Source: Cytophagales bacterium (lineage in GTDB: Bacteria > Bacteroidota > Bacteroidia > Cytophagales > Bernardetiaceae). Taken from it: a stretch of DNA of 64,000 nt. How positions within the stretch are numbered: the first letter of the stretch is position 1; every line of letters starts with the position of its first letter. The notes beneath the pieces were generated by a model. That model was not told where the DNA came from, ran no database searches, and saw only the letters and a list, made by a program, of their open reading frames with translations. The stretch spans positions 1-64,000 of the forward strand of contig JAAFJX010000016.1 in the NCBI GenBank assembly GCA_013299045.1. Direction: 5' to 3'. This document shows, one piece after another, positions 7,477 to 16,252 of the stretch. A program made the translations under genes and the position numbers.

Positions 7477-7755
7477 CGTTGCACAACTACGATAAAAATT
7501 CAAAGACCAAGAATTTCAAAAAATTTCGAGGGCTTAATATTGCGCTCTTGAGGGCATTAAATTGTTGTTTTGCTGAAAAAAACAAGCACAACAGGGTCAA
7601 TAGATTCCTGACCTTCTGTTCCGTAATAATGAGCAGTTTCTCTGTAAATAAACTGTAAATCAAGCACTTGTGCTAATTTGCGATAAAAATTATCTTTGGC
7701 ATTTTTTTGCAGAATGAAATTAGTTTTGTATTTTTGAAAAGCAAGTTGTGCAACA
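7477..7755 (-). mobile_element. twice-deleted IS1182-like element, copy 3
   Basis: This 279-bp derivative has the ends CGTTGCACAACT (7477-7488) and AGTTGTGCAACA (7744-7755). Compared with copies 1 and 2 it lacks about 133 bp; the junction at about 7690-7700 reads CTTTGGCATTTTTTT and lies exactly at a TTTGGC/TTTTGGC microhomology present at both sides in the longer copies. The deletion removes the transposase start codon while keeping the DNFYRKLAQVLDLQFIYR segment. Flanking ACAT occurs on both sides and may be a short target duplication. Confidence 0.72.
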
Positions 7756-7869
7756 AGCACATCGTATTGGCAATAGCGGGGCTGACGTGGTAAATTGAAC
7801 ATTTGTGCTTCTATCAACATTTGTGGTAAAAATCCCCACCTTCGCCAAGCCTTTTCCGTTGTAGGCAAT
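7756..7869. repeat. attC-like repeat, cassette boundary 3 (degraded)
   Basis: After IS copy 3 the sequence ATTGGCAATAGCGGGGC is a diverged left arm, and CCCCACCTTCGCCAAGCC followed by TTTTCCGTTGTAGGCAAT at 7834-7869 is the right half. The organisation matches boundaries 1 and 2. The left arm starts the same few bases from the IS end as in boundary 1 (AGCACAT precedes both). Confidence 0.55.
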
Positions 7870-7967
7870 CCATCATATACCGCAGCATTCACTTTTTGGG
7901 CTAACGGTTTCGTATTCCATTGAAACAGATTTTTAGTATTTTTAAGCACGCTTTGCAAGGCCGATTT

Positions 7968-8175
7968 TTAAACTATTGCTCCTTCGGGAAGCACGGGCGC
8001 AATCCTGGTTGAGATGTTTGTCATTATTTCAGTGGAGGTATAGTCTTCATAAGAGATATAAGCCCGTTCAGAATATTTACTGCCAAAAGCACCTCTCCAA
8101 AGCTATTTAGTCCCTTATTCCAAACGTTGTATCTATCGGTAAAGCCACGTAAAAGAAAACAAGTTGGATTCAATA
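7968..8175 (-). pseudogene. possible gene remnant between island and AIM24 gene
   Basis: The 400 bases between the last cassette repeat and the AIM24-like gene contain no complete gene. On the minus strand one frame gives WRGAFGSKYSERAYISYEDY and continues to a stop at 7968-7970, while an overlapping frame gives CFLLRGFTDRYNVWNKG and continues about 25 codons. Both look protein-like, as if a frameshifted fragment, but I recognise neither. The island's right edge probably lies here. Confidence is low. Confidence 0.22.
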
Positions 8176-8266
8176 TCTATAATTTTTTATTGGCAAAATA
8201 CTTGCTGTTTCTTTTTTTATTACTTTGCGGGGTTTCCTTCTCTTCTTAATCAAAAAAAACAAGACT

Positions 8267-9049
8267 ATGTCTCAAGTTAAATTAGTTAAAAGGCTTCTTT
8301 CTAGTACCGAGAGTGCAAGTGCTAAAGCAGAAATTTATCAAATTCTCAGCATCAATATTGCCTATGACGTTGAAGGTAAAGAAATAAGTTCTGCTATGGG
8401 CAATATGAACGCTCCTTCGGTGTCTGTTGTGGAATTTACTATTAACAACAGTGGACTCATTCTAGAGCCAGGCGCTTTGCACTATATGCACGGCAAACTT
8501 GAAATTTCTACCATGTCGGCGGCCAGTGGCGGTGGTGGCATCAGCGGAATGTTTAAGCGGGCAGCAGCAGGCGAAAGCTCTACGCTTACACACGTCAAAG
8601 GTAGTGGTCGTGTTTTTCTTGAGCCAACAGGCAAAGGAAAATACTTTTTTTGCCTGAATATGAACAATGAAACCATGGTCGCGGATAAAGGCTTATTTTT
8701 TGCTGGCCAGGACAGCCTGCAAGTATCTGCTGAGATGCAGTCCAATGTTTCCTCTGCTATTTTTGGTGGAGAGGGGCTTTTTCAAACCAAAGTGAGCGGC
8801 TCAGGAGTGGTTGTGTTTGAAAGCCCAGTACCTCACCATGAAATTGTGTGCGTGGACTTAAACAATGAAAAACTATTTGTGGACGGAACGTTTGCGGTTC
8901 TGCGAACTGGTGGCGTACAGTTTGCTGTTGAAAAATCAAGCAAATCGCTTCTATCATCTGCCAAAAGCGGTGAAGGACTTTTGCAGACCTTTACGGGTAC
9001 TGGTCGCGTTTGGATTGTTCCAACCCAAGATATTCATGCACGTATGTAA
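8267..9049 (+). CDS. AIM24 family protein
   Basis: The 260-residue protein belongs to the AIM24/TIGR00266-like family of beta-rich proteins with no clear enzymatic activity. Seen are the repeated Gly-rich strands typical of the fold: EPGALHYMHGKLEIST, GSGRVFLEPTGKGKYF, GEGLFQTKVSGSGVVVFE and GEGLLQTFTGTGRVWI. The family is named from a yeast mitochondrial protein; bacterial members are uncharacterised. I chose the ATG at 8267 (MSQVKLVK) over an upstream TTG at 8225 that would add a basic, unlikely leader. It is monocistronic, with a strong hairpin terminator 36 bases downstream. Composition returns here to that of the chromosome. Confidence 0.88.
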   Translation: MSQVKLVKRLLSSTESASAKAEIYQILSINIAYDVEGKEISSAMGNMNAPSVSVVEFTINNSGLILEPGALHYMHGKLEISTMSAASGGGGISGMFKRAAAGESSTLTHVKGSGRVFLEPTGKGKYFFCLNMNNETMVADKGLFFAGQDSLQVSAEMQSNVSSAIFGGEGLFQTKVSGSGVVVFESPVPHHEIVCVDLNNEKLFVDGTFAVLRTGGVQFAVEKSSKSLLSSAKSGEGLLQTFTGTGRVWIVPTQDIHARM

Positions 9050-9085
9050 TCCTTGATAAAAAAAATGATTCTGCCAATTTTGCAC

Positions 9086-9137
9086 AAAAAAGACTTCCCT
9101 TTTTCCTTAATAAAAAAGTAACAAGGAGAGTCTTTTT
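9086..9137 (+). terminator. intrinsic terminator after AIM24 gene
   Basis: AAAAAGACT (9086-9094) pairs with AGTCTTTTT (9129-9137), supported by an inner CCTT/AAGG pair. The T-run lies inside the right arm, so it is a plausible Rho-independent terminator. Confidence 0.6.
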
Positions 9138-9153
9138 TGGTGTGATAGCTAAT

Positions 9154-9205
9154 TAGTCGTCCATTAAAAGGCATTTGTTATCAATGAATTATTATTTAAT
9201 TTTGA
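9154..9205 (+). repeat. fragment of MITE left end
   Basis: TAGTCGTCCATTAAAA matches the terminal repeat of the MITE family seen at 15641, 20565, 30800 and 61515 with one change. The next 30 bases resemble the family only weakly. It looks like a decayed left end in the gap before the first GLPGLI gene. Confidence 0.4.
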
Positions 9206-9252
9206 ATCTGAAAAACAAAATGGGTGGGGTTATTAGTAAAACGTTATAAATC

Positions 9253-10143
9253 ATGAAACACAAGTCTTTAATTCTGCTCCTATTCTCTGTTTTTCAAGCC
9301 CAACTGGCCTTTGGCCAAAGCCCCAACATTGCGGTAGATTACTTTGTAACAGTTAATAAACCTTTTGGGGCTGACAACACCAAACAGATATATACCTTGA
9401 ATCTCGTCAATAATGAATCTCTTTATTTTAGTAATGGACAAGATGATAGCCTCAGCCAGTTCATCAATAGTGGGAACAATGCCGAAAGAGTTGAGCTAAG
9501 CGGACAAACTATGGCTAAACTGAGTGATAACCATTTTGCCTCTCTCGCTATTGACAAATTCTATAAAAACTATTTGCGAGATACGCTAATTTTTAATGAC
9601 CTATTGGGCTCTGAACCTCTTGTAGTAGGAGAAAAAATATCAATTTTTAACTGGAATGTATTGCCCAACAAAGACACTACGATATTGGGTTATCCATGCC
9701 AATCAGCCACTACGAATTTCCGCGGCAGAGAGTATCTTGCCTATTTTAGCCCTAAACTCAATAATTTTGGCGGCCCTTGGAAATTTGACGGCTTGCCTGG
9801 CCTCATCTTACAGGTTCAGAGCGCCGATAACTTTTTTATCATTGAGCCGCTCAAGGTGGCCTTGAATACCCATCTTGCGCCCATACAAAATCCGTACAAG
9901 GCGATTAAGAAAAAAAACGCAATTTCTAGCTGGGAGCAGTTTGTTGATATTTATACTGAGCAGTTGCTTGCTAGGTATAGATATGCCATGTCAAAAGCAA
10001 CCCGAAGCACAACATTTTTTTCGATTGATATCAAAACCAATAGAATTGAAGATTTAGGTATTGGCATCGTTGATAAAACAACCGTGAAAGTGCTTGATAG
10101 CAAACTTAAAGCGAAAAAAGATGCTCAAAAAAAGAAGAAGTAA
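9253..10143 (+). CDS. GLPGLI family protein, paralogue 1
   Basis: This 296-residue secreted protein has a signal peptide ending AFG-Q and the family-defining segment FGGPWKFDGLPGLI near residues 172-185. It also shows LGYPCQSATTNFRGR and AYFSPKLNNFGGPW, shared with the paralogues at 11480 and 16314. GLPGLI proteins (TIGR01200) are a Bacteroidota family of unknown function, commonly encoded beside TonB-type receptors. The C-terminus is a lysine-rich tail (KKDAQKKKK). It begins a run of secreted-protein genes that leads to the receptor at 12980. It is followed 118 bases later by a small secreted protein gene. Confidence 0.9.
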   Translation: MKHKSLILLLFSVFQAQLAFGQSPNIAVDYFVTVNKPFGADNTKQIYTLNLVNNESLYFSNGQDDSLSQFINSGNNAERVELSGQTMAKLSDNHFASLAIDKFYKNYLRDTLIFNDLLGSEPLVVGEKISIFNWNVLPNKDTTILGYPCQSATTNFRGREYLAYFSPKLNNFGGPWKFDGLPGLILQVQSADNFFIIEPLKVALNTHLAPIQNPYKAIKKKNAISSWEQFVDIYTEQLLARYRYAMSKATRSTTFFSIDIKTNRIEDLGIGIVDKTTVKVLDSKLKAKKDAQKKKK

Positions 10144-10261
10144 TCTCTTGTGCAGATGTGCCTTGAAAGCCTACTACGGCACAAAAAACATCTTCTGGGC
10201 TTTTGCCCAATTCACCCTTGATAAAATACAGAATTCCGTTAATCCCCCCAAAAAAGCTCTT

Positions 10262-10759
10262 ATGAAAGCCTATTGTGTCTCCATTTTGCTATTCGCAACC
10301 GTTTTTTTTGCCAATGCCAAAGAGGCTGCTGAAAAAATAAAATTTGAAGACATGGTGTCAGGAAATCCACCAACTGAACTTTGTTTACAAGACTCAGGGC
10401 TTAGAACATGGTCAGTTTCTATTAAAAAGGATAAAAGGACTTACTCTTACACCATAACAGCCAGCCCTGATTTCAGATTAAGTGGGAGTAATGGTGAAGA
10501 AATTATGGCTGCCTTCAAGGAAGCCGTTGAGAAAGTTTATAAAAAGAAGCTTGAAAAAGTAGATGGCAATTACCCAGTGAGAGCAAAGGCTGAAGGCTTT
10601 ATAACCATAAAAACTGAAGACCCCAAAAATCCAATAACAATGACCATGCGCGTTACAGATACCAATACGAGCAATGAAGCATTGAACAATGAAGTTCTTA
10701 AAACGCAAGGCATACTAAGAGAAATCCTTAAAAAAAAGGAGGAAAAGAAAAAACAATAA
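10262..10759 (+). CDS. small secreted protein, GLPGLI-locus family, paralogue 1
   Basis: The 165-residue product starts with a signal peptide (MKAYCVSILLFATVFFANA). It shares with the products of 12411-12911 and 17327-17821 a sequence pattern: an aromatic (R/K)TY(S/T)YT strand, then about 20 residues later FKEA(V/I)..(V/A)(Y/N)KK, then a Lys/Glu-rich C-terminus. I know no named family. An upstream start at 10094 would overlap the GLPGLI gene and hide the signal peptide, so the ATG at 10262 is chosen. One such gene follows each GLPGLI gene, suggesting that the two proteins work together at the outer membrane. Confidence 0.7.
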   Translation: MKAYCVSILLFATVFFANAKEAAEKIKFEDMVSGNPPTELCLQDSGLRTWSVSIKKDKRTYSYTITASPDFRLSGSNGEEIMAAFKEAVEKVYKKKLEKVDGNYPVRAKAEGFITIKTEDPKNPITMTMRVTDTNTSNEALNNEVLKTQGILREILKKKEEKKKQ

Positions 10760-11033
10760 CGACTGCCCCGCAAGAAATAGCCATGAGTTGAGCTGTGAGC
10801 CATTTCTTTAAGGGGGGGAATCTACAAAAGAATAAAAAACTGCTGTAGTTCTCTGGGTTTGTGATAAAAAAGTAAATAATTTTCTAAAAAAAAATTGCCT
10901 GAAATTTGGAGGAGTTAATTTTTTTTTTTTTTGTGCGTCAAAAGTGTAAGGCGTATTACAAACCCTGTATTCTCGTATTGCATAATTTGACATACTTAAA
11001 ACAATGTTCAAATTTTAATTTTACTTTAAAAAC

Positions 11034-11282
11034 ATGAAAAAGTATGTTTTGTTGGCTTGCTTATTAGCGAGCGCCACATTTGCCAGCGCAAAAAGTGCTG
11101 AAGAAGATAAAAAAGTTGTTGCTGTAGCGGCAGAAGCTAAAAAAGTAGTAGCTCCACCAACAGTAGTAAGGGTTCCATGTTTCACGATAGTAGGCGACGA
11201 TATATATGCTACTACTGGCTCTGGCGCAACTTATGAAGAAGCATTGAAGAATTGTAAGCTTGGACTTGGAACAATGCTATAG
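11034..11282 (+). CDS. small secreted two-cysteine protein
   Basis: The 82-residue product has a signal peptide (MKKYVLLACLLASATFASA), a Lys/Ala/Val-rich linker and a C-terminal domain with two Cys (VPCFTIVGDDIYATT and EEALKNCKLGLG) that could form a disulphide. It may be a short relative of the other small proteins of the locus, since TYEEALKNC resembles their EEAFKAAF helix. A run of 14 T lies at 10919-10932 about 100 bases upstream. A hairpin with arms AACCCTTG/CAAGGGTT at 11333-11360 follows but lacks a T-tract. No function can be assigned. Confidence 0.6.
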   Translation: MKKYVLLACLLASATFASAKSAEEDKKVVAVAAEAKKVVAPPTVVRVPCFTIVGDDIYATTGSGATYEEALKNCKLGLGTML

Positions 11283-11479
11283 AGGAAGCCCTGAATAGCA
11301 AACGTCTTTAACAAGTAGTAGAATTCAAAAGTAACCCTTGTTCTACTAAAAGCAAGGGTTGCTTGTATGGAGCAATCTTAAAACATATATATTTCTGATA
11401 TTTTTGTCCATTTCCCCCTGCTTTTTAAATTTTAAATCATAACACTAAGGATAATCAAATGCTTTAATTGTTAAAAATC

Positions 11480-12367
11480 ATGAAAACGAAGTTGCTATTT
11501 CTATCATTTCTTCTTACTTTGCAAATGCCTTTTGCCTTTGCCCAAAGCCAGCGTATTGCAATAGACTATATGGTAACGGTCAATACTAATTTTGCGATTG
11601 CGAGTACAAGAAGCACCCATCATTTGTACATACTGAACCATGAATCCATATATTTCAAGGATTCAAAAGATAGCATCAATCAATTCATTAATAGAGACCC
11701 CAACAACACCAACACTGTACAGCTAGGTTCAAGGACTCTGTTCAAGCTAAGTGATAACCATTATGCGTCTTTTGATATGATTCAGCTCTATAAAAATTAC
11801 GAGCAGGACAAACTCTTACTTCAAGAAGACTTATCTGGTAAATCAGTAGTATTGCAAGAAGATTTGACTATTTTTAATTGGACTATCTTACCCAATCAAG
11901 ATACTTTAATATTGGGTTATCCATGCAAAACAGCAACTACAGACTTTAGAGGTAGAAAATATAAGGCTTATTTTAGCCCTAAACTCAATAATTTTGGCGG
12001 CCCTTGGAAGTTTGAGGGCTTACCAGGCCTCATTTTGCAGGTTCAGAGCGAGGACAATTATTTTGTCATTGAGCCAATTAAAATTGCACTTAATGCGCAA
12101 TTAGAGCCTATTCAAAACCCTTACAAAGACACCAAAGAGGAAATTATTGTAGGCTGGGAAGCATTTAGAGAGGCTAAAATCAATCGATTATTGACCAAAT
12201 ATAGGGCTGCGGTAGCTAAAACAGGAGACTTAAATTTTTCTATAAATCCCAATGGCGATAGAATAGAAAATATTGAGATAGGTATTGTAGATGCGAAAAC
12301 CATCAAAGCGATGGAAAAAGCCCAAAAGGCGAAAAAAAAGAAGAAAAAAAATAGTACCACTTTCTAA
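11480..12367 (+). CDS. GLPGLI family protein, paralogue 2
   Basis: The 295-residue secreted protein carries a signal peptide ending FAFA-Q and the signature FGGPWKFEGLPGLI. The block LGYPCKTATTDFRGRKYKAY is close to the other two paralogues, and it is more like paralogue 3 than paralogue 1 in the N-terminal TRSTHHLYIL region. The C-terminal tail has a run of six Lys from an A-rich stretch (KKKKKKNSTTF). ATG 11480 is chosen over a TTG at 11468. The next gene, a small secreted protein, begins 43 bases later and then the receptor gene follows, giving the order GLPGLI, small protein, receptor that is repeated at 16314-20546. Confidence 0.9.
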   Translation: MKTKLLFLSFLLTLQMPFAFAQSQRIAIDYMVTVNTNFAIASTRSTHHLYILNHESIYFKDSKDSINQFINRDPNNTNTVQLGSRTLFKLSDNHYASFDMIQLYKNYEQDKLLLQEDLSGKSVVLQEDLTIFNWTILPNQDTLILGYPCKTATTDFRGRKYKAYFSPKLNNFGGPWKFEGLPGLILQVQSEDNYFVIEPIKIALNAQLEPIQNPYKDTKEEIIVGWEAFREAKINRLLTKYRAAVAKTGDLNFSINPNGDRIENIEIGIVDAKTIKAMEKAQKAKKKKKKNSTTF

Positions 12368-12410
12368 CTTGGGTATTGCATTTAATCATTAACCATCAAA
12401 TCTTTTACTT

Positions 12411-12911
12411 ATGAAAAAGTATCTAATAATAGCTTGTCTATTGGCATTCCCCATAGCCGCTAATGGACAAAGCACTGATAACCAAGATAAAAAAAATATA
12501 GCGGATTCGTTAGGGTCTCTCGCCTACACCATGACTGAGTTGTATGGTGAAAAAAGCTACACTTATACTATAAAAGTAACATCAAAAAATCCTGAAGAGC
12601 ATATTTATTCTGGATTCTCAAAAGAAAAGTTACAAGAGGCGTTTAAAAAGGCGGTTACTAAAGTCAATAAAACTAAGATTAAAAAACTAGAAGATGGCAC
12701 AGAAAAAAAAGCATTGGGTAGAGGTGTTTTCTCTGTTGGGTCAGGAACAGGGCCAGACCAGGGCTTTTTTAATGGGGTTAAGACATCAGAAAGTTTAGAA
12801 GTTACAGAAAAAAATGCCAGCGATGCAGATTTGTGCATTGAAGCAAAGGCAACTTTTAGAGAGTTCATGATTATTCAGCTTGATATGCTTAAAAAAAAGG
12901 AGGACAGATAG
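12411..12911 (+). CDS. small secreted protein, GLPGLI-locus family, paralogue 2
   Basis: The 166-residue protein has a signal peptide (MKKYLIIACLLAFPIAANG) and the family pattern KSYTYTIKVTSKNPEEHIY, then LQEAFKKAVTKVNKTK. It is closest to the product of 17327-17821, with which it shares spacing of the aromatic strand, the NPE motif and the amphipathic helix. There is no Cys pair and no domain I recognise. It lies between GLPGLI paralogue 2 and receptor 1, in the same orientation and probably the same transcript. Confidence 0.7.
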   Translation: MKKYLIIACLLAFPIAANGQSTDNQDKKNIADSLGSLAYTMTELYGEKSYTYTIKVTSKNPEEHIYSGFSKEKLQEAFKKAVTKVNKTKIKKLEDGTEKKALGRGVFSVGSGTGPDQGFFNGVKTSESLEVTEKNASDADLCIEAKATFREFMIIQLDMLKKKEDR

Positions 12912-12979
12912 TTTGGTCTGTGGTCGCTAGGCTCTGCTTAGTAGCAGTTTAGTTTTCTATATAAAACCCAAAATCGGTA

Positions 12980-15622
12980 ATGCGCTTTTTTTTCGTTTTT
13001 AGCCTCTTGCTTTTCACTTCCTCCGCGCTCCGCGCTCAAGCCCTCACAGGCACTGTTACAGACAAAGAGGGCACGCCAATAGGCATGGCTAGCATACTCA
13101 TCAAAGAGGCTGGGCAGTCCCAGAATATCCTTGAGTTCGTGCAGGCCAAGGGAGGCAAGTATAGCCTCAAATTAACCAGAACCTACCAGCGGCTGTGCGT
13201 AGAGGCTACCGCCTTTAGCCATACGCCCGACTCCGTCATCATAGAAAACCCACAGAAAGACAGTACTTATACACTCAATTTCAAGCTCTTACTCGTGGTG
13301 CAAGACCTCAAGGAAGTGGTGGTCATTGGCAAGAGAAAGCCCTATGAGGTGAAGGAAGACACCGTGTCTTACAACGTAAGCGCTTACCGAGATGGCACAG
13401 AACGCAAAATTGAAGACATTATCAAAAAACTGCCCGGCATCAAGGTTAATGAAAATACAGGACAAATTGAGTACAAGGGCAAGCCTGTAGAAGCAGTAAC
13501 GCTTGAAGGCGACGACCTTTTTGGACAGAACTACACCATAGGCACTAAGAATATCAACGTGGATATGGTGGAGCAGGTGCAAGCCATAGACAATTACACG
13601 GCCAATCCTCTGCTCAAAGGCATAGAAGAAGGCGGCAAGGTGAGCCTCAACCTCAAGCTAAAAAAAGGGAAGTTTGATTTTTCGGGGAGTATTTCGGCAG
13701 GTGTTGGCCTAGCCTCAGGCGAGAAGTTTATGCGGAGTGCCCATAGCTCACTTTTGGGCATTAGCCGCAACTACAAATCCTTTGGCTCATTCTCTCACAA
13801 CAATATGGGTATTAACAACTCTCCTTTTGACTATTTTGGGGGCACAGGCAGTATAGAGCGCCTCATGGCCGAAGACAACTACTATGCCGATAAGGTCATT
13901 CCCGAGAGTTCTTTCGGGACGCTGCTCGGCAACGACCGCGCCAATATCAACAATCAAGTGTCGGGCAGCCACCACCTTTTTTTCAGAGTGGGCAAGCGCA
14001 AACGCCTCAGTGTTAAGAACAATCTTTACTTTTTGACTGATGATATTTTTGCTTACCAGCTCTCTACGAACCAGAATACGATTGGCGGGCAAACCTTCAT
14101 GACCTCTGATGAACGCAGTACCCACAAAAGACCCTTGCAGTACCGAGGCGACTTAGAAATGAAATACAATACGTCTAAAACATCTTTGTTGGAATATACT
14201 TTTAGAGTCAGCCAAGAAAGTATCCAAACCCCTATGCAAACACGCATGAACGGCACCGAAGTTTTTGATTCGCGGCTCTCGTCCCGTGATTTTTATTTGA
14301 GGCAAAAGATGCTTTTTACCAAAAAATTGGGTTCTAAACGTGCTTTGCAGCTCAATGCCTTGCAAACCACGAACCGTGTGCCGCAGGTACTCACTTTTGC
14401 GCCCTCAGTTTTGAATCCCGATAGCGCCAAAACCGACCGACAAGAAAGCAGAGCACAAAAAGATTTTTTGGAAGCAAAAGCAACCCTGCTCGGCGCTGTT
14501 GGGCCAGCCAAATACACGCTTTCTGCTGGCTTTATTCAGAACAAAAACCCATATAAATCTCTACTAACCAGTATTTTTTCGGTTAGTAATGACCTGACTT
14601 ATTTGCAACAAAGTGCCTATCAGCGCGCTTCCTACCTGCACAGCTACCGCAAATGGCAAATGAAAGTGGCTTATGAAGCCAGTTATCTTTATCAAGAAAT
14701 TACTGGCCTAAAAGAAAACCAAAAACAAGGAAGAATAGTACGAGAACCTTCTTTGGGCTTGAGTTACAAAGCCTCGAAATGGTCTAAAATCAATGGACAA
14801 GTCAGCTACAATCAAAACCCCTTAACAGAGAATAATCTATTTGAAAATGAGGTGCTTATCAATAACCGAAGCCTCATCACAAACGCACCAAATTTGCAGC
14901 TACAAAACCAAACAGTCTACAGCCTAAACTACTTGCATCATAATATGGATAAGTTTTTTAGGCTGACTGCCATAATCATGTATCAGGAATCGGTGGGTGG
15001 CTTCTTTTCAAACCTAACCGTTAAAGAACGCACTACCCAGACCAATAGCTTTTTCTTACCTGTTGGCACGGACAACCTGAGTTTTAATTTTATGACAGGC
15101 AAATACTTTACTGGGCTCGGGATAGACATGACATTGAACGGCAGCTATATGGTGTCAAACTATAAAAACATACTCAATGATTCTGATTTGCGCACCAACC
15201 AAATGCGTAGTTTGACTACAAGTATGGATTTAGGTACGTCTTTTCTGATTCCGGTCAATTTTAAAAATTCGGTGAGCTATAACCGCAATGAGTCCAGCAA
15301 CGCAGAGAGCGGCACTTTCAGAAACGATTTTTTGTCCAACTCTTCCAAAATCATTTTTGCGCCAAATAAGGCATTGAATGTATCGCTTATCTCGGATTAT
15401 TACGTGCCGAGCCTGCAAAAAATGAAAGAAAATTATTGGTTTTTAGATTTTTATGTCAGCTACAATCCTCAAAAGAGCAAGTTTAGTTGGGCTTTTTCTG
15501 CCAATAATCTTTTGAACAAAACAGTCTTTAAGCAAGTTCAAACGAGTGATTTTGCAACGACCACCTTTGAGAGCAATCTTTTACCGCGCTACTTCATGGC
15601 CTACATTGAGTATAGGTTTTAG
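12980..15622 (+). CDS. TonB-dependent-type outer-membrane receptor 1
   Basis: The 880-residue protein has a signal peptide ending RAQ, a carboxypeptidase-regulatory-like domain (about residues 20-105), a plug domain (about 115-235) with GTERKIEDIIKKLPGIKV and KGKPVEAVTLEGDDLFGQ, and a long barrel ending YMAYIEYRF with the expected terminal Phe. This is the group of Bacteroidota receptors often next to GLPGLI genes; the ligand is unknown. Residues about 35-270, several shorter blocks and the last 40 residues are nearly identical to receptor 2 at 17907, while the rest of the barrel is diverged. A MITE begins 19 bases after the stop. Confidence 0.88.
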   Translation: MRFFFVFSLLLFTSSALRAQALTGTVTDKEGTPIGMASILIKEAGQSQNILEFVQAKGGKYSLKLTRTYQRLCVEATAFSHTPDSVIIENPQKDSTYTLNFKLLLVVQDLKEVVVIGKRKPYEVKEDTVSYNVSAYRDGTERKIEDIIKKLPGIKVNENTGQIEYKGKPVEAVTLEGDDLFGQNYTIGTKNINVDMVEQVQAIDNYTANPLLKGIEEGGKVSLNLKLKKGKFDFSGSISAGVGLASGEKFMRSAHSSLLGISRNYKSFGSFSHNNMGINNSPFDYFGGTGSIERLMAEDNYYADKVIPESSFGTLLGNDRANINNQVSGSHHLFFRVGKRKRLSVKNNLYFLTDDIFAYQLSTNQNTIGGQTFMTSDERSTHKRPLQYRGDLEMKYNTSKTSLLEYTFRVSQESIQTPMQTRMNGTEVFDSRLSSRDFYLRQKMLFTKKLGSKRALQLNALQTTNRVPQVLTFAPSVLNPDSAKTDRQESRAQKDFLEAKATLLGAVGPAKYTLSAGFIQNKNPYKSLLTSIFSVSNDLTYLQQSAYQRASYLHSYRKWQMKVAYEASYLYQEITGLKENQKQGRIVREPSLGLSYKASKWSKINGQVSYNQNPLTENNLFENEVLINNRSLITNAPNLQLQNQTVYSLNYLHHNMDKFFRLTAIIMYQESVGGFFSNLTVKERTTQTNSFFLPVGTDNLSFNFMTGKYFTGLGIDMTLNGSYMVSNYKNILNDSDLRTNQMRSLTTSMDLGTSFLIPVNFKNSVSYNRNESSNAESGTFRNDFLSNSSKIIFAPNKALNVSLISDYYVPSLQKMKENYWFLDFYVSYNPQKSKFSWAFSANNLLNKTVFKQVQTSDFATTTFESNLLPRYFMAYIEYRF

Positions 15623-15640
15623 CCCAAATGCAGTTTTAAA

Positions 15641-16109
15641 TAGTTGTCCCTTAAAAAATATATAAGGTGTTTATTGTCAGTAAATTAAACAAGAACTTCA
15701 TCTTTTAAATATCTTATTCTTTAGCCTATTTTGTCAAATAACTGGCAAGGTCTCAAGTGCTTCTTACGGCCTGCCACGCCTCGCATCAGACAAAAGCGAA
15801 TGGCTCAAAGGTCAGAGGATTAGATTTTCTGTGCAACTCTGTTTTGTAAGAGAGTGAATCAAAGAAAAAGCCATTCGCTGGGTTAGATGAAAAAAGCCTG
15901 TTTTTTTCATCTAAATTGGCCTTTTGCGAGGCTTGATTTTTTGCTATGCCCTACGGTCGGAACTTTCAGCTCGCGCTTCAGTTCTGCATCAAGGCAAAAA
16001 GTAGAGAAGAGAAGTCTATCAAAAGCCGTTAAAGTGCTCCCAAAATAGGCAAGCTATCCTCCTCAAATTTAGCTTACATTTATTGAATGTACTTTTTAAG
16101 GGACGACTA
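15641..16109 (+). mobile_element. TA-flanked MITE-like element, full-length copy M1
   Basis: A 469-bp element with ends TAGTTGTCCCTTAAAAA and TTTTTAAGGGACGACTA, each bounded by TA, consistent with the TA target duplication of IS630/Tc1/mariner-type elements. It has no long ORF. Inside are a hairpin with arms TTAGATGAAAAAA and TTTTTTCATCTAA (15883-15914) and an inverted pair AGCGAATGGCT/AGCCATTCGCT (15795-15805, 15869-15879). A full-length copy lies in opposite orientation at 61515-61990. Together with 16110-16252, where I see nothing else, this fills the gap between receptor 1 and the next GLPGLI gene. Confidence 0.75.
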
Positions 16110-16252
16110 CTTATTTTTCACGAAAATCTTGGACAACACTAAAGATATGAATTTATAGGTATAGATAAAAGTTAAGCCTAAATATACAAGTATTTTTGAT
16201 GCGGAAAACCTAAATCAAAAAACCATTATTTTTTTTTAGACTATTACATCTA

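Noticed and set aside
7557-7958. 133-residue minus-strand reading frame across IS copy 3 and the cassette repeat
   Set aside because: It joins repeat sequence to the truncated transposase frame and is an accident of the deletion.
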